Source: Nicotiana tabacum
Lineage: Eukaryota; Streptophyta; Magnoliopsida; Solanales; Solanaceae
Assembly: GCF_000715075.1 (NCBI RefSeq)
Contig: NC_134084.1
Location: forward strand, 4,838,501 to 4,902,500
Direction of reading: 5' to 3'
DNA: 64,000 bases
Shown piece after piece: positions 23,546-36,300 of the stretch (position 1 is its first letter; the number at the start of each line of letters is the position of its first letter). The notes below the pieces were generated by a model. That model was not told where the DNA came from. It made no database searches and saw only the letters and a list, made by a program, of their open reading frames with translations. The position numbers and the translations under genes are program-made.

Positions 23546-24273
23546 CCAAGCGATTGCATAGAAGGAAACCATAAATGAAAGGCACCAGATTTTTAGCCTT
23601 GTTTTCTTGAACAAAAATGGTCTGAAACTAACTCAAGCCCCTTGGGACCTCGTCTGAATATCCCAACAAGTCCCAAATCATAATACAAACTTACTCGAGG
23701 TTTCAAAATCACATTAAATAACGTCAAATTTACAATTCACACTTTGATTAAGACTTATGAGTTTAAAATTTTTCAATTTACAAAACTCGTGCCGAAACAT
23801 ATTAAATGAATCCGAAATAACTTTAAATTTGGCACACAAGTCATAAATTACATAACGGAGCTATTCTAATTCTTGGAATCTCAATCTAAGTCTGATATCA
23901 ATAAAGTCAAATACGCGGTGAAACTTGGAAATCTTTAGCCTTTAGATTTCTAATTTTCGTTAAATGGCGATAATTTCAGCTAGGGGCCTCCGAATTCGAT
24001 TCTGGGCATATACTCAAGTTCCAAATCATAATACTAACCTGCTAGAACTGTCAAAACACTGTTCTGGGTCTGTTTGCTCAAAATATTGACCAAAGTCATC
24101 TCAATTGAGTTTTAAAGCTCTATTTCACATTTTAATCAATTTTTCATATAATAATTTTCCAGAAAAATTTACGGACTATGCACGCAAGTCGGAAAATGAT
24201 GAATAACGCTACTCGAGGTCATAGAACACAAAAATAAATGTTTAAATTAAAGATGACATTTTGGGTCATCACA

Positions 24274-24570
24274 TTCTCCACCTCTAAAATAAAAGTTCGT
24301 CCTCAAATGGAATGTGAAAAGTACCTGGGCTGGTGAAAAGATGTGGATATTTACTCTGCATGTCCGACTCAGACTCCCAGGTAGCTGCCTCAATCGGCTG
24401 ACCACTCCATTACACCCGAACTGAAGAATAACTCTTAGACTTTAACTATCAGACCCGTCGAGCTAGAATAGCTACCGGCTCCTCCTCATAAGCCATATCT
24501 TTATCCAATTTGATTGAGATAAAGTCTAACACATGGGACGGATCGCCATGATATTTTCGGATCATGGATA
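24274..24570 (-). pseudogene. Chromodomain-like C-terminus and polypurine tract of chromovirus D
   Basis: On the minus strand, coding resumes after the nested insertion with MIRKYHGDPSHVLD, continues to EEEPVAILARRV, and after three stop codons ends WSGQPIEAATWESESDMQ, the end of a chromodomain-type integrase tail. The reading joins the VHPVFHVS end at about 53323 directly, which confirms that 24576-53317 is an insertion. The purine tract AGAGGTGGAGAA abuts the LTR at 24274. Confidence 0.85.
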
Positions 24571-25274
24571 TATGGCATAACGACCCGACTAGTTGTTTTG
24601 AAAAATTTCACTTCACTCGATAGTTTACGGGCATGAGTAGCTCTGTGTGATGTTATATGACTTATGTGAATTGTCGGTTTTGATTTTCAGGTAATTTGAA
24701 ATTTATTTGGAAGAATGATTCTCAACTAGGAAACTTTAAATTGGAAGAGTTGACCAAGTTTGACTTTTTGGTATCAGACCTCAGATGGGAGTTTTGATGG
24801 TTCCGTTAGCTCCGTTGGGTGATTTTGGCATTAGGAGCACGTCCAAATTTTGATTTAGAGGTCCATAGTAGAATTAGGCTTGAAATGACGAAAGTTGAAA
24901 TTTTGGAAAGCTTGATCGGGAGTGAACTTTTTTATATCGGGGTCGAATTCCGATTCTGAAAGTTGGATCATGTCCGTATTGTCAAATGTGACTTGTGTGC
25001 AAACTTTGAGGTCAATCAGACGTGATTTGATAAATTTCGGCATCGGTTGTGGAAATTTGAAGTTTCAAAGTTCATTGATTTTGAATTAAGGTGTGATTCG
25101 TCATTTCGATGTTGTTATATGTGTTTTGAGGCCTCGAGTAAGTCCATGTTATGTTACGGGACTTGTTGGTATGTCTGGACGAGGTCCCAAGGGGCTCGGG
25201 TGTGTTTCGGATTAGTTTTAGACTATTTTTCTTCATGTTTTCAGTGCTGGTGTGTTCTGGTACCTGTGTCACAT

Positions 25275-25600
25275 TTATTCATCGCGTTCATGTGGTAAGT
25301 ATCGCGAACGCGTAGTATACTTTGATGGTAGCTACAATTGTTCTTCGCGATAGCGAAGTATGTCTCGCGTTCACGTAGAGTTGGGGCAAGTCTTCTTCGC
25401 GTTCGTGTATGAGGGTTTGCGTGTAGGGTTGAGCTGGAGTTGGAGGCCTTGCTTCATCGCGTAGTTGGAACCGCATTCGTGTAGTTCTATCCCCAGTGTG
25501 TATCGTGTTCGTGAGGCTTGTGCCGCAAATGCATAGAGTATTTTTGGGTGACTGATATTTTGTTCATCATGAACACGATGGTTTTCCTGCGTTCACGAAA
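25275..25600 (+). promoter_or_regulatory. CpG-rich word block and TATA box of LTR A
   Basis: Words such as ATCGCGAACGCGTAG, TTCGCGATAGCGAAG, CTCGCGTTCACG and TTCGCGTTCGTG are spaced by AT-richer segments. The block ends at TGCCTGGGCAGAAATATAAAATACT, where the TATA box is 25620-25628. The family-A copy at 7547 has the same arrangement (GCCTGAGCAG then TATAAAG). Confidence 0.65.
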
Positions 25601-26205
25601 GAGGATGCCTGGGCAGAAATATAAAATACTCTATTTCGAGGATTTTGGCCATTTTTATAATTTTGGAACTATGGAGCTCGGATTAAGGCGATTCTTAAAG
25701 CAATTTTCACCATATGAATTGGGGTAAGTGTTCTTTACTCGGTTTTGGTTATATTTTTGGTAATTGGATTGTGTATTTTAAAGAGGAAATTGGGGGGTTT
25801 TCGCCTAAAGTTTCATAATATGAATTTTTGAGTTTTGAACAGCGATATGGAGTCGGAATTGAGTGAAACTAGTATGGGTGGACTCTTAATTGAATGAGTT
25901 GTCGGATTTTGTGAGTTTTGTTGGGTTCTGAGGCACGGCCCCGGGTGTGACTTTTGGCCGATTTGGGGTTTTGATTAAGTATTCGATCTTTATAAATTAG
26001 AATTGTTTTCTTGGGCATTATTTGATATATTTGAGTTGTTTTTGGCTAGTTTCGAGCCGTTCAGAGGTCGGTACGTGCGGGATGCCATTTTTGGAGCATC
26101 GTTTGGCTTATTGGGTATTGGATTTGGCTTGTTCGAGGTAAGTAACACTTCTAAACTTGGTGCTAAGGGTATGGAACCTCGAATTACATGCTATGTGATT
26201 ATTGT

Positions 26206-26250
26206 TGAGGTGATGCACATGCTAGGTGACGGGCGTGTGGGCGTGCACCG
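26206..26250 (+). other. Conserved LTR stem-loop, family A
   Basis: GAGGTGATGCACATGC is followed by the loop TAGGTGACG, then GGCGTGTGGGCGTGCACC. The stem is CACATGC with GGCGTGTG. It is preceded by CTAAGGGTATGGAACC, which also precedes the hairpin in family B. Confidence 0.6.
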
Positions 26251-28481
26251 TATGAATTGTGACTCCGTTATTTCTATGGTACTGTGTAGTTACCTTATCT
26301 TATCTGTAACCATGAAATCTCTATGTACTTGAGCTATTGAGTAGTGATACATGTTAGATATCATGTTTAGGCTTTATGTCGGTACTGTTGGGACCCATAG
26401 TGGTCGTTTTTTGTTGTTGTCTTATTGATTTTATTGATATTTCATACTCAGTCATATTCATTCATTTCATATCATATCTCCGTCTCAATTGTTATTTATT
26501 GATACATCACATCATTTTTTTGGGCTAGTTTTCATGACATTGTGAGCCCGTGAGTGAGACTGGATAGATTGATGATTGAGTGAGGCTGGGAGCCTGATTA
26601 TGAGTGACAGTTATGGGATCGGGTTGCACGCTGCAACGATTATACTAGTTTATGATAGCGCTTGGGTTGAAGGAGCCCCTCCGGAGTCTGCACACACCCC
26701 AGTGAGCGCAGTTGATTATATTGAGGGATGAATCTTCCTTGGGCATGGATCTTTTCCGAAGCATTTATATACCTGGGGATGGATCTTCCGCACGGGCTGG
26801 ATTTTGGCCCTACTCAGTACTAAGTGACTATTGGTTAGTTGATGTATATATTCCAAAATGGATCTTCCTTAGGCCGTATTGGCCATATACAGTACTAAGT
26901 GATTAGGCATGATGAGTGGAAAGTGTGAGACAGTGAGATTGAGTACTATGAGAGTGTGAGTACATGAGTTCATCTCTGAGATACATGGCATTGACATGCA
27001 CACATGACATACAGGCATAGAGATGCATTTTTCCTCATGTTGTACTGTATCACATCATTCATGATTTCTTATACATATTGATATATGGGCATAGAGAGGT
27101 ATTTCACACTTGCTTTCTGGAAAGAAAATGAAATGCCTTATTTATTGTGGAAAGGATATTTTGGAAAAAATTTACGGATTTCAAACTTATTCATACTTTT
27201 GACTATTTCGGTAAAGGATTTGAGTTTTCACTAATATTCTTGGAAAGCGAAAATTATTTTCGGAAAACTATGAAAACGTTGAGAATTTTATCTCTGAGTT
27301 ACTTCTTTTATTACTTTCTTTGCGTTACCATGAACTGTTGTTGGCTATTGGATGTTGGACCTGACCTTTGTTCTAGCTCGTCACTACTTTCAACCTAAGG
27401 TTAGGTTTGTTACTTATTGAGTACATGAGATCGGTTGTACTTATACTACACTTCAGCACCTTGCGTCTAGATGTTGGCTGCTGATGTTGCTATGCTCGAT
27501 GAGAGCTGGATTTGAAGATACACCTGCATTCCGGATGTAGCTGCCTATTGTTCATGGTAGCCTTAGATTCATAAAACTCTGTTTATGTACTTTTTGGACA
27601 AATGATTTATTTATTTCATATCCGCTTGTAAACTTTATTTTTATAACTCATGATTTGTACTACCAATCCTTGGGAAATTTATAAGATTACGATAATTTCT
27701 TTTATTTATTTGTTTTGTAAAGTTAATTGGAATTGAATAGTTGTTAATCGGCTTACCTAGTGGGTTGGGTTAGGTTCTATGTAACGACCCGGCCGGTCGT
27801 TGCATGAGTTACCACTTTGTTTCACCCATTTCAACTTTTTATTTCTTTGGTTATCGATATTTTGTGTTATCGGGTTGGTTGGCTCGGGTTCGGAAAGGTT
27901 TTGATAAGGTTTGAGACACTTAGTCTCTTATGAGTGAGCTTAAGTTGAAAAGTCAACCGGATATTGACTTATGTGAAAAAGGGCTCGGATGTGAATTTCG
28001 ATGTTTCGGATAGTTTCGAGAGATGATTTGGGACTTAGGAGCGTGATCGGAATGAGTTTAGGAGGTCCGAAGTAGATTTAGGCTTGAATTGGCGAAGTTG
28101 GAATTTTGGCATTTTCCGGTTGATAGGTGAGATTTTGATGTAGGGGTCGGAATGGAATTACGGGAGTTACAGTAGGTTTGTTGGGTCATTTGGGATGTGT
28201 GTACAAAATTTCAGGTCATTCAGACGTGGTTTGTTAGACTTTTTGATCATAACTGGAATTTGGAAGATTTTGGAAACTTAGGCTTGAATCCGATGTATTT
28301 TGGTTGATTTGATGTTGTTTGAGGGGGTTTGAAGATTGGTATAAGTTTGGATGGTGGTATATGACTTGTCGGTGCTTTTGGTTGAGGTCCCGGGCGCCTT
28401 GGGATGGATTTGGATGGTTGACGGAGAGTTTGGAGTTTTGGAGGAGTTGCAGAATTTTCTGCTCCTGTTGTTTCCACACCT

Positions 28482-28727
28482 GCGGATTAGAGACCGCAAG
28501 TGTGACGCTGCAGATGCGAAGAAAGGACCGTAGATACGGTCAAGGACGTGAAGGACAGGAGCCGTTGATGCAGAGTGCTGAGCGCACCTGCGGTGGCGCA
28601 GGTGCGAGTATTCGATCGCAGATGCGGTCTTGGGCTTTTAAGTGAAAATCGCAGGTGCGGTGGGCTAGGCCGCAGAAGCAGGAAAAGGGCCACAGGTGTG
28701 AAAACCCTGGGCCAGAAAGTATAAAAG
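28482..28727 (+). promoter_or_regulatory. Word block and TATA box of LTR B
   Basis: The words here differ from families A and D: CCGCAAGTGTGACGC, CTGCAGATGCG, CTGCGGTGGCGCAGGTGCG, CCGCAGAAGC and CGCAGGTGCGG. Layout and position are the same, ending CCTGGGCCAGAAAG directly before TATAAAAG (28720-28727). The 3' LTR copy is 51183-51381, with the TATA box at 51374-51381. Confidence 0.65.
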
Positions 28728-29300
28728 ATTTCCTTCACAAATATTTGGTTATTCCACCATTTCTAAGACGGCTTTGGAGCTTTTTGGGAGATTTTGAAGA
28801 GGGATTTTAAGGGGATTTCATAGAGGTAAGGTTTTTGGACCCTAAACTCGTTTCTATGGTGTTATTTCACTGATTTGGCTTGAATTTAATGGAAATTAAG
28901 GGTTTAAAATTGGGGATTAGGGCTTGGTATTGGAGACCTTGACTTGAGGATTTGAGGGGTCACTTGTTGTTGGATTTTGGGACTTTTGATATGAGTGAAC
29001 TTGTGGAGTGATAAGGATTCCGTTGATGTAAATTTTGTCGGATTCCGACACATGGGCCCAGGGTCGGGTTTTGGTTAATTTCGAGATTCGTGTTGTAATT
29101 TGATTTCTTTCAAGTGGGATTTGTTCCCTTAGCTTATTTTGATGGTTATGTACTGATTTTGGATAGATTTGGAGCATCCGGAGGCCAATTCGAGAGGCAA
29201 AAGCATCGCGGGCTAGAGCTTAGACCGGATAGAGGTGAATAATGATTGTAAATGCTGTCCTAAGGGTATGAAACCCAGGACTTCACATCGTTGTGCTATT

Positions 29301-29345
29301 ATGAGGTGACGCACACGCTAGATGACGAGCGTGGGGTCGTGCACC
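29301..29345 (+). other. Conserved LTR stem-loop, family B
   Basis: GAGGTGACGCACACGCT, loop AGATGACG, then AGCGTGGGGTCGTGCACC. The stem is CACGCT with AGCGTG. It is preceded by CTAAGGGTATGAAACC, as in family A. The 3' LTR copy at 51944-51989 has substitutions in the stem. Confidence 0.6.
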
Positions 29346-30609
29346 ATTGGGGGTTGTGACTTAGTCCGTGCTGTATGACTGTTTTATCACGTATTTGATT
29401 GAAAACTGTTTGCTATCATCATGTTTTGGGTTGAACGCCATATTTGGACCTCGTGCCAACTGTTTTGGACCCCTTAGGGGATATTTACTTATATTCCTCA
29501 CCGTTTTGACTTTATACTTGTACTCAGTCATGCTATATTTTACTGTTTTCTTAACTCAACAATATTTTACTCTATTTTGACATCTTAAATGATATTTTGA
29601 GTTGAGCATCATATTTTACTATGCTCGAGTGGCTTTTAGAGATTTCCAACTAGGTAGGACCGAGGGCTTGTGTTGTGAGGTTATTATGGGATCGGGCTGC
29701 GCGCCGTAGTGGTATGAAGCTGATTTATGATTATGAGGCTAATGTCCTGAGTCGTACGCCACAAGGTGTCTTGATATGAGGCCGAGAGCCTATTTGATTA
29801 TGCCACGAGATGGCTTGATATTGCGCTTGGGCCATAAGGGGCTCCTCCCGGAGTCTGTACACCCCTAGTGAGCGCGGGTACCCAGTGTGATATGTGATAT
29901 AGCCCGATGGGCTGATGTTGTTCCATGTTATTGCCCGTGGGGCTAGTTCTATTGGTATTTTGCCTGAGGGGCCAATTTATGTTTCTATCTGCTCTCACTG
30001 CTTTTTGTTCACTCGTTTAAACTGCCTAAATATGTTTTAAAAAGGTTTTCACTAAATTAAGGTGTTCTTACGAGCTTTCACTGTTTTATTGCATTGTATT
30101 GGTTTTATACTGCCTCGTCGAAGCATTTTGCTGTATTTTATGTGTTTTCTTATCGCTCAGCTGTTTTTTCTTTTATCACTTACTAAGTGGGAGTACTCAC
30201 ATTACTCCCTGCACCCTGTGTGTAGATTCAGGAGCCTCGGGTCTCGCTAGCGAGTGTTGATTGCTTCCAGCAGGCGGTTCAGAGTTCACTAGGTAGATGC
30301 TCGACGTTCGTAGCCTAGTGCTTCTCCCTCTTATCTTATTTTTCTTTTGTATTAGTTCTGTAATAAACTGCATAGTCTCTTTAATACTCTTAGATAGATG
30401 TTAAATGCTCATGACTGGTGACACCCCGATGTCGGTCTGTGTTTATTTCCGCACTCATTCTATTTCACTGTATTTTGGGGTTTATCACTTATTAATAACT
30501 TAATTATGAATTATCATAACTGTTAATGAGATTGGGGTTTGTGTCGGCTGGCCTTGTCTTCACGAGAGGCGTCATCACGACCGGGTCCAGATTTAGGGTC
30601 GTGACAAGT

Positions 30610-30621
30610 TGGTATCAGAGC
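30610..30621 (+). other. Primer-binding site of element B
   Basis: TGGTATCAGAGC begins three bases after the LTR terminus. It is the standard plant retrotransposon site complementary to the 3' end of initiator Met-tRNA. Confidence 0.9.
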
Positions 30622-30806
30622 TTAGGTTACGTAGGTCTCACGAGTCATGAGCAGATTTAGTAGAGTCTCGCGGATCGGTATGGAGACATTTGTATTTATC
30701 CTCGAGAGGTTGCAGAACCTTTAGAAAAACTTCGTATTCTTGAAATTCTTGTCGTGCGAATCTGTTGATCCGAGTACTAAACTTCTATTATTCTATTTTC
30801 TCATAG

Positions 30807-33397
30807 ATGGTGAGGACACGAGCGACCGGTCAGGATGGATGACCACCAGTACCACCAGCTGTGGCCACTAGAGGCCGAGGACGCGGTCGATGTCATGACC
30901 CTAACCCCGAACCCGGTCATGATGGAGCCTCTCGTGAAGGCAAGGCCAGCCAGTTCAACCCAACTCAACTTTTAAAGCAGTTAATCAACATAAAAATAGT
31001 CTAAACATGATTTAAACAATACTGAATAGCGGAAATATCGATAATAATGCGGAATGTCCAACCCGACACAACCCTAACCGGGGTGTCACAAGTCACAAAC
31101 ATCTCTAAACCATAATACTAGTCTGCTAAAGTTATAAACTACTACAAGTGTTTGAAAGGTAACAAAAATGATAGAGCAGTAGAGACACGGGGCTACAAAT
31201 GTCAACAACTACCTCGTAGTCTCCGAAAACCGCTTGGAACTAGAGGAATCAACACTCAGTCGCGGTACCAACTATGCCTGAATCTGCACACAGGGTGAAA
31301 GGAGTAAAGTGAGTACTCCAACTCAGTGAGTAACAAATGTAAATAACGACTGAAAGTAAGAAAACACGTAAAACACAAGGCATTCTATACTAAAGCAGTA
31401 AAAATCACTTAAAATAGTAAAACAGTGAAGAGTCAGGTAAATCCCTTTTCAACAAGTAAAACAAGTAATTGATAAGTAAGTAAACAAATAGAAGTTCGCC
31501 CCTCGGGCATAGTATCAACAAATCAGCCCCTCGGACAACATCTCAGAACAGTACTAGCCCATCGGGCTCAATCTCAGAACAACATCATCCCTTCGGGCTC
31601 GCTTACATCACAATAGGTAACCGCACTCACTGGGGGTGTACAGACTCCGGGAAGGGGCCCTTACGGCCCAAGCGCAATATCAAGCCATCTCATGGCAACA
31701 AATCTAGGCCCTCGGCTGATCGGAGACAGAGTTATCAGAGTTTAGCAAGGTAGCTGCCGGCGTTCGCAACACTGCTTTTCTCCCTCTTCATTTTATTAGT
31801 CTGTATTTTGTACATTTCAGACTTTTCAGTTGTATTTAGACCCTAGTAGATGCTCGTGACTTGTGACACCCCGATATCGGGCTGTGTTTGGGCTGTAATC
31901 CGCACATTATACTATCTTTTGCTTAGTCTTTGGCTTATTTACTCATGTTTAGACTGATTGTTAATGCTTAACTGTTTAAAAATCTAAATTGGGATTAATT
32001 GGCTGGATTTGTCTTCACGAGAGGCGTCATCACAACCGGGTCCGGATTTAGGGTCATGATAGTCGAGGCCGTGGTAGGGGCAGGGGTGTAGCCCGCACAA
32101 CAGCTAGGGCAACACCTACAAATCCACCAGCCGCCCCAGTTCATGATCAGGTCCTAGTTGTGGATTCTCCAGCAGCACCAGCTCAAGCACCAACTGTGCC
32201 CATTGTGATTCCGGGTCTTTAGGAGGCCTTGGCTCAGATTCTATCAGTATGCACTGGCCTAGCTCAGGCAGTCTCAGTTACTACAACTGCAACTACTTCT
32301 CAGGCCGGGAGAGGCATTCAGACACCGCTCGCACACCTGAGTAGGTCGTGTAGGGAATTTAGACACCGAGAGCACCTTCAACTCAACCGGTTGCAACTGT
32401 TCAGGATTATGTGGCTCATGTTATGTCGTAGGATGAGCATCGTAGATTGGAGAGGTTTGGTAGACTTCAGCCTCTAACTTTCAGTGGTGTAGAGGGCGAG
32501 GATGCCCAGCATTTCTTGGACAAGTGTGAGAGGATTCTTCGTAGAGCGGGTATTCTGGAGACCAGCGGGGTCGCTTTCACTACTTTTCAATTTTCTGGAG
32601 CTGCCTTCACTTGGTGGGAGGCCTATGAGAGGTGTAGGCCTATTGGTGCAGTACCCCTTACCTGGCAGCAGTTCTCCGTTCTCTTTTTGGAGAAGTATGT
32701 GCCATAGTCTCGCAGAGAAGAGCTGTGTAGGCAGTTCGAGTGGTTGCGTTAGGGAGAGATGACTGTGATGTAGTATGAGATGAGCTTATCGGAGTTAGCT
32801 GGTCATGCTGTTTGGTTGGTTCCTACAGAGAGAGAGAGGATTAAGAGGTTCGTTGATGGCCTCACATATCAGCTTCGTATTCTCATGACCAGGGAGAGGC
32901 TGTCTGGTGCTACTTTTGAGGAGGTTGTAGACATTGCTCGTGATATTGAGTCAGTTCGTCGCCTGGAGCGAGATGAGAAGGAGGCCAAGAGGCCTCAGGG
33001 ATCTGGTAGTTATGGTGGTGCTCCTCCGAGGGGTGAGTTTCAGCACGGCAGAGGCCGTCCATTCAGACATGCTCAGTCAGCTCGCCCAGGTTATCGTGGG
33101 GTGTCGTCGGGTCATGGTTCTCACAGTTCTCATCAGGGCCATTCATCACTTAGTGCCCTTCCAGCCCAGAGTTCGTCTCATGCTCCATCAATTCAGGGCT
33201 CTTATATGCCAGGTGCATCTGCTAGTCATTTCGGTGCTAGGGGTTTCCTTCAGTACCTGTCTCCAGCACAAGAGAGTTGTTATGAGTGTGGAGAGTTGGG
33301 CCATATGTGGAGACAGTGTCCTCGTCGTCTTAGGATTTCATCTCTGCAGAGGAGTCAGCTATTGACTTCAGCGCCAGCCACTTCACCATCACCCACC
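30807..33397 (+). pseudogene. Gag of element B, broken
   Basis: It starts at ATG 30807 (MVRTRATG), followed by an Arg/Gly-rich run interrupted by the insertion at 30891-32061. The retrotransposon gag domain follows at about 32447-32940 (LQPLTFSGVEGEDAQHFLDK and FTWWEAYERC), then a Ser/His/Gly-rich region and a CCHC zinc knuckle CYECGELGHMWRQCPRR at about 33278-33328. Defects include an in-frame TGA after GQDG, a frameshift between about 32330 and 32440, and at least three TAG codons around 32705-32775 where relatives read CAG. Element C begins at 33398, shortly after the knuckle, so protease and the rest of pol are absent. Gag packages element RNA into virus-like particles. This copy cannot do so as it stands. 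Confidence 0.9.
30891..32061. mobile_element. Inverted LTR-LTR insertion inside gag of B
   Basis: The element starts TGTCATGACCC and ends GGGTCATGATA, with perfect 5-bp duplications GTCGA (30886-30890 and 32062-32066); excision restores the Arg/Gly-coding run without a frame change. The left arm (30891 to about 31718) is the reverse complement of the 3' end of a B-like LTR, including the GCGCTTGGGCC...CTCCCGGAGTCTGTACACCC module. The right arm (about 31720-32061) is the 3' end of such an LTR in forward orientation (CACCCCGATATCGGGCTGTG, then the AGGCGTCATCACAACCGG end). Both termini are therefore LTR 3' ends. The arms are clearly diverged from each other. No coding sequence is present. Confidence 0.8.
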
Positions 33398-36300
33398 TGT
33401 CGTGCCCCCTTGTTCTCGCGAAATCGGGTTTATGACATTTGGAGGGTAACTTGTTCCTTTTGGGAACTAGGTTTTGCATTTTGAAGAGTCCCCACCTAAT
33501 GATTTGAGATGCATTAGGACACCAATGGGGTTCAATTCTAAGTTTGTTTGGATAACCAGAGATTGGGTAAGGGCTTGAAATTATCCCGAGGGGAAGGTGT
33601 TAGGCACCCCTCAGGATCCACTAGTATGGTTCCCGGCCAGACAGTTTATTGTGAATTTGTGAAATTAACAAGTAAACAAACAAGGCTCAAATAAGAGGGG
33701 ATTTTAAATACACAAGTGTTTGAAAAATGATTAAATAAAGCAAAAGTTTTGAAAAGAGTTATAACTAAGCATGCTGATGAATGTAAAGGGGTCCTAGGTT
33801 TGTTTGTAATATGGATCACAACAATGCAATGTCTGGTAATCATTCCTCAAAGAGGGGCTACACGTGGTATTAGAGCATCGGTCATCATATCCATATCTAC
33901 CCTTCCCACCCCATTAAGGTATTAAAGCGCGGATTTGTCTCGACTACTATTGCATGCTATTACCCGTCCCATTCCTATCAGTCCCGGAGGCACTTAGGAC
34001 TACTAGTCCTAAAGGGTGGGATATTAGGCTGGTTGGTTTCAAAGGATAAAAATCTAAGGTGATATACAAAACACATATTGCATGTTGGGGAAGCATATAA
34101 ACAGATAAAGGCTCAAATACACCTCCTTGAACAAAAGCACATAACTAACATGACTTGCACATAGTTTTTAGGTCTAATTAAAATACTAAAGACGAGGGGA
34201 GTTTGATTATTGAAGCAGATTTGTTATTACATAACTCAGATAAGAAGTCCGAATCAGGCCTGCCTGCTGGTTGTAGCAATTAAGAATAAAGCAGATTCAA
34301 TTTTACAGTTATTACTCTAAGGCTTGCCTAAGTGTTTAGACGGGGTCATATAGGTATGATATCTACTTAATTCAGAAGGTGGTGAAACAGTGATAACTCA
34401 AAACGAATTGCTTGAAATCTTATAGGTATGCTTGCTAAACCTTGTTAAAATAAGGAAATTAGATTAGTTAAAAGGGTCCAGAATGGATGAATTTTAAATT
34501 AGACTAGTTTCAGTTTCTGCAGATGACAGTATCCACTATTGCTGATTTTTATTCCTATGAACACGAGATCTAGGATTACTGATTTTAGACCCTTATAGAC
34601 ATAATTGCTGATTTTAAACCTTTGTATACAAAGTATTTAAATGAATAACGTTAAACCTTATAGGCATAATATATAGTAAACAATGGAAACATACAGGTTC
34701 TTACTGGGAAATTCCTATAAGCATGATTTCTATACATTATACCGATTTTTACATGCTACTAGGTAAAAACATGATATCTAAACAGTGACTAACGCGCATA
34801 ATTTTAAATAATTCCTATAGGCAGGTTATCTAGATGTGAACAAGCAGGATTTAAAGTAAGTCCTATAGACATGGTTTCTAAATGTGATGTGAGTATGCAG
34901 AATTTAAAAGCAGTCCTATAGGCATATTTTCTAAATGCGAATTGAACATGTAGAAAAAAACAGTCCTATAGGCATGTTTTCTACCCTTGAGCATGCGTAA
35001 CTACCCAACCCTTTTTCACTAGCTATCCCCAAATGTTCATTCCAAATTATTACAACCCAGGAATACTGAATTACATCAGAAGAGTACAAAGAAAAGTTAC
35101 AACTAGAGGAAGCCTGATTCTTTACTTCTTCTCTGAGTTATTGAATAAACCACCTCAAAATGCCATTGATCCAAAGCCTTTCTCATACTTGAGTGTGTCA
35201 GAGTTCCCTAAGGGCCTCAATAGGATCCCCGACAGTGCTCACACCCAAGTTACATAACCAGAATAGAGATGAGTGCATTGTGGAAATGTCAGCCTTCATG
35301 TGTCCAAGTTTAAAGGGAGCTCATGGGTCCCAAGGCAAGGCTCACATGAGGGGGGAAGAACTTAAGTCTAAGAAGAGAGCGAAAGTGGAGAAACTAAGTT
35401 TTAGGAGCTGAGGGAATAAAGGAGAGGGGAAAGGTGATGGGAGACAACCATTAACATTTCAGGGAGTCAATAACTTCATATAAAGGGGCAGGGGATTGGG
35501 AATCCATTGCAAGGAGCCTATACACTTAGGCATGGATTAACTTTGGGCAAGCACATCAATAGGAAGTGCTGACATGCCTGTAAATCAACCAGAATACACA
35601 ACATAGGAGAAATATGGAGGTTATGATCCTAGGAGGATCAAGTTTGGTTCATGCACATCAATTTCCAATGTTGTCATGCCCCAAACCAACCACAAGTATT
35701 AAACATATTGGGGTAGGGATTTAGGATTCACAAGTCATAAGACATTGATTCAGAACAGGAGAAAGGAAATTACAGCATGCTAAACAATGGTACTGGGCTA
35801 AATACAAACAGTAGGCAGACAAAAATGCAAGAAATAGTAAATAAGCATGTTGTTGTTGGTGCTGAAAACTTAATTAGAACATACCAGTAAGAAATACAAA
35901 TGCAGAAAATAAGCAAATTTCCCCACAGCCTAGCCTTGGATTTTAGCCGGCTAGGTAAGGCAGCAATATAGTAGTAGTAAAGAAGAGAGAGAGAGGTTTA
36001 GTGTAGTGTGTGTTTGAACTCAAGTGTTTATGCATTGTGTTTGTGTGTCTTTGAACGAAAAGAAGTACAAGGTATTTATAGTTTTTGAAAACGAGTAAGA
36101 GAGAGGTAATGAGCTACAAACATGGAAACAATCATGATACAGAATCAATTATACAAGTGATTCCCTTTAATTAAGGGATCACTTGCTTAATGGGCATTGA
36201 CAAGTTCAAAACAAGGAAAGAAATCAATTTGTCAGCAGGCTGACAGTTGCCATAAAAGAAGTAGTAAAACATTAAGCAAACAATAGAGTCTAGGTACAAA

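Larger units (their letters stand above)
21780..24273 (-). repeat. 3' LTR of chromovirus D (2494 bp)
   Basis: On the minus strand it runs from TGTGATGACCCAAAATGTC to CCAGGTCGTGACA. It lacks about 373 bp present in the 5' LTR (59650-60022), with GAA microhomology at the breakpoint near 22939. It carries a hairpin (22895-22932), four spaced copies of a GTTGCGGCGTGCAAC-type phrase (22385-22545), a CpG-word block (23165-23545), and the perfect palindrome CAGAACTTAAGTTCTG near 23136-23151. A splice-donor-like AAGGTAAGTGTTCC (minus) lies near 23040. Confidence 0.9.
27780..30606 (+). repeat. 5' LTR of element B (2827 bp)
   Basis: It runs from TGTAACGACCCGGCCGGTCG to GATTTAGGGTCGTGACA. Recognisable parts in order are the CpG-word block (28482-28707), the TATA box TATAAAAG (28720-28727), a splice-donor-like AGAGGTAAGG near 28823, a hairpin (29301-29345), a run of small inverted phrases (29685-29975, for example GCCCGATGGGC), and TGACACCCCGATGTCGG near 30420. 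It matches the truncated 3' LTR closely from 28272 onward. Confidence 0.9.

Noticed and set aside
24576..27779. Family A as a full retrotransposon with coding capacity
   Set aside because: Both A copies are about 3.25 kb after removing insertions, begin and end like LTRs, have TSD-like flanks and hold no gag or pol domains. Their open frames have no recognisable domain.
28234..28738. Pro/Ser-rich open frames on both strands in LTR B
   Set aside because: They arise from the GC-rich word block, where stop codons are scarce, and recur in shifted form at 50948-51299 in the other LTR.
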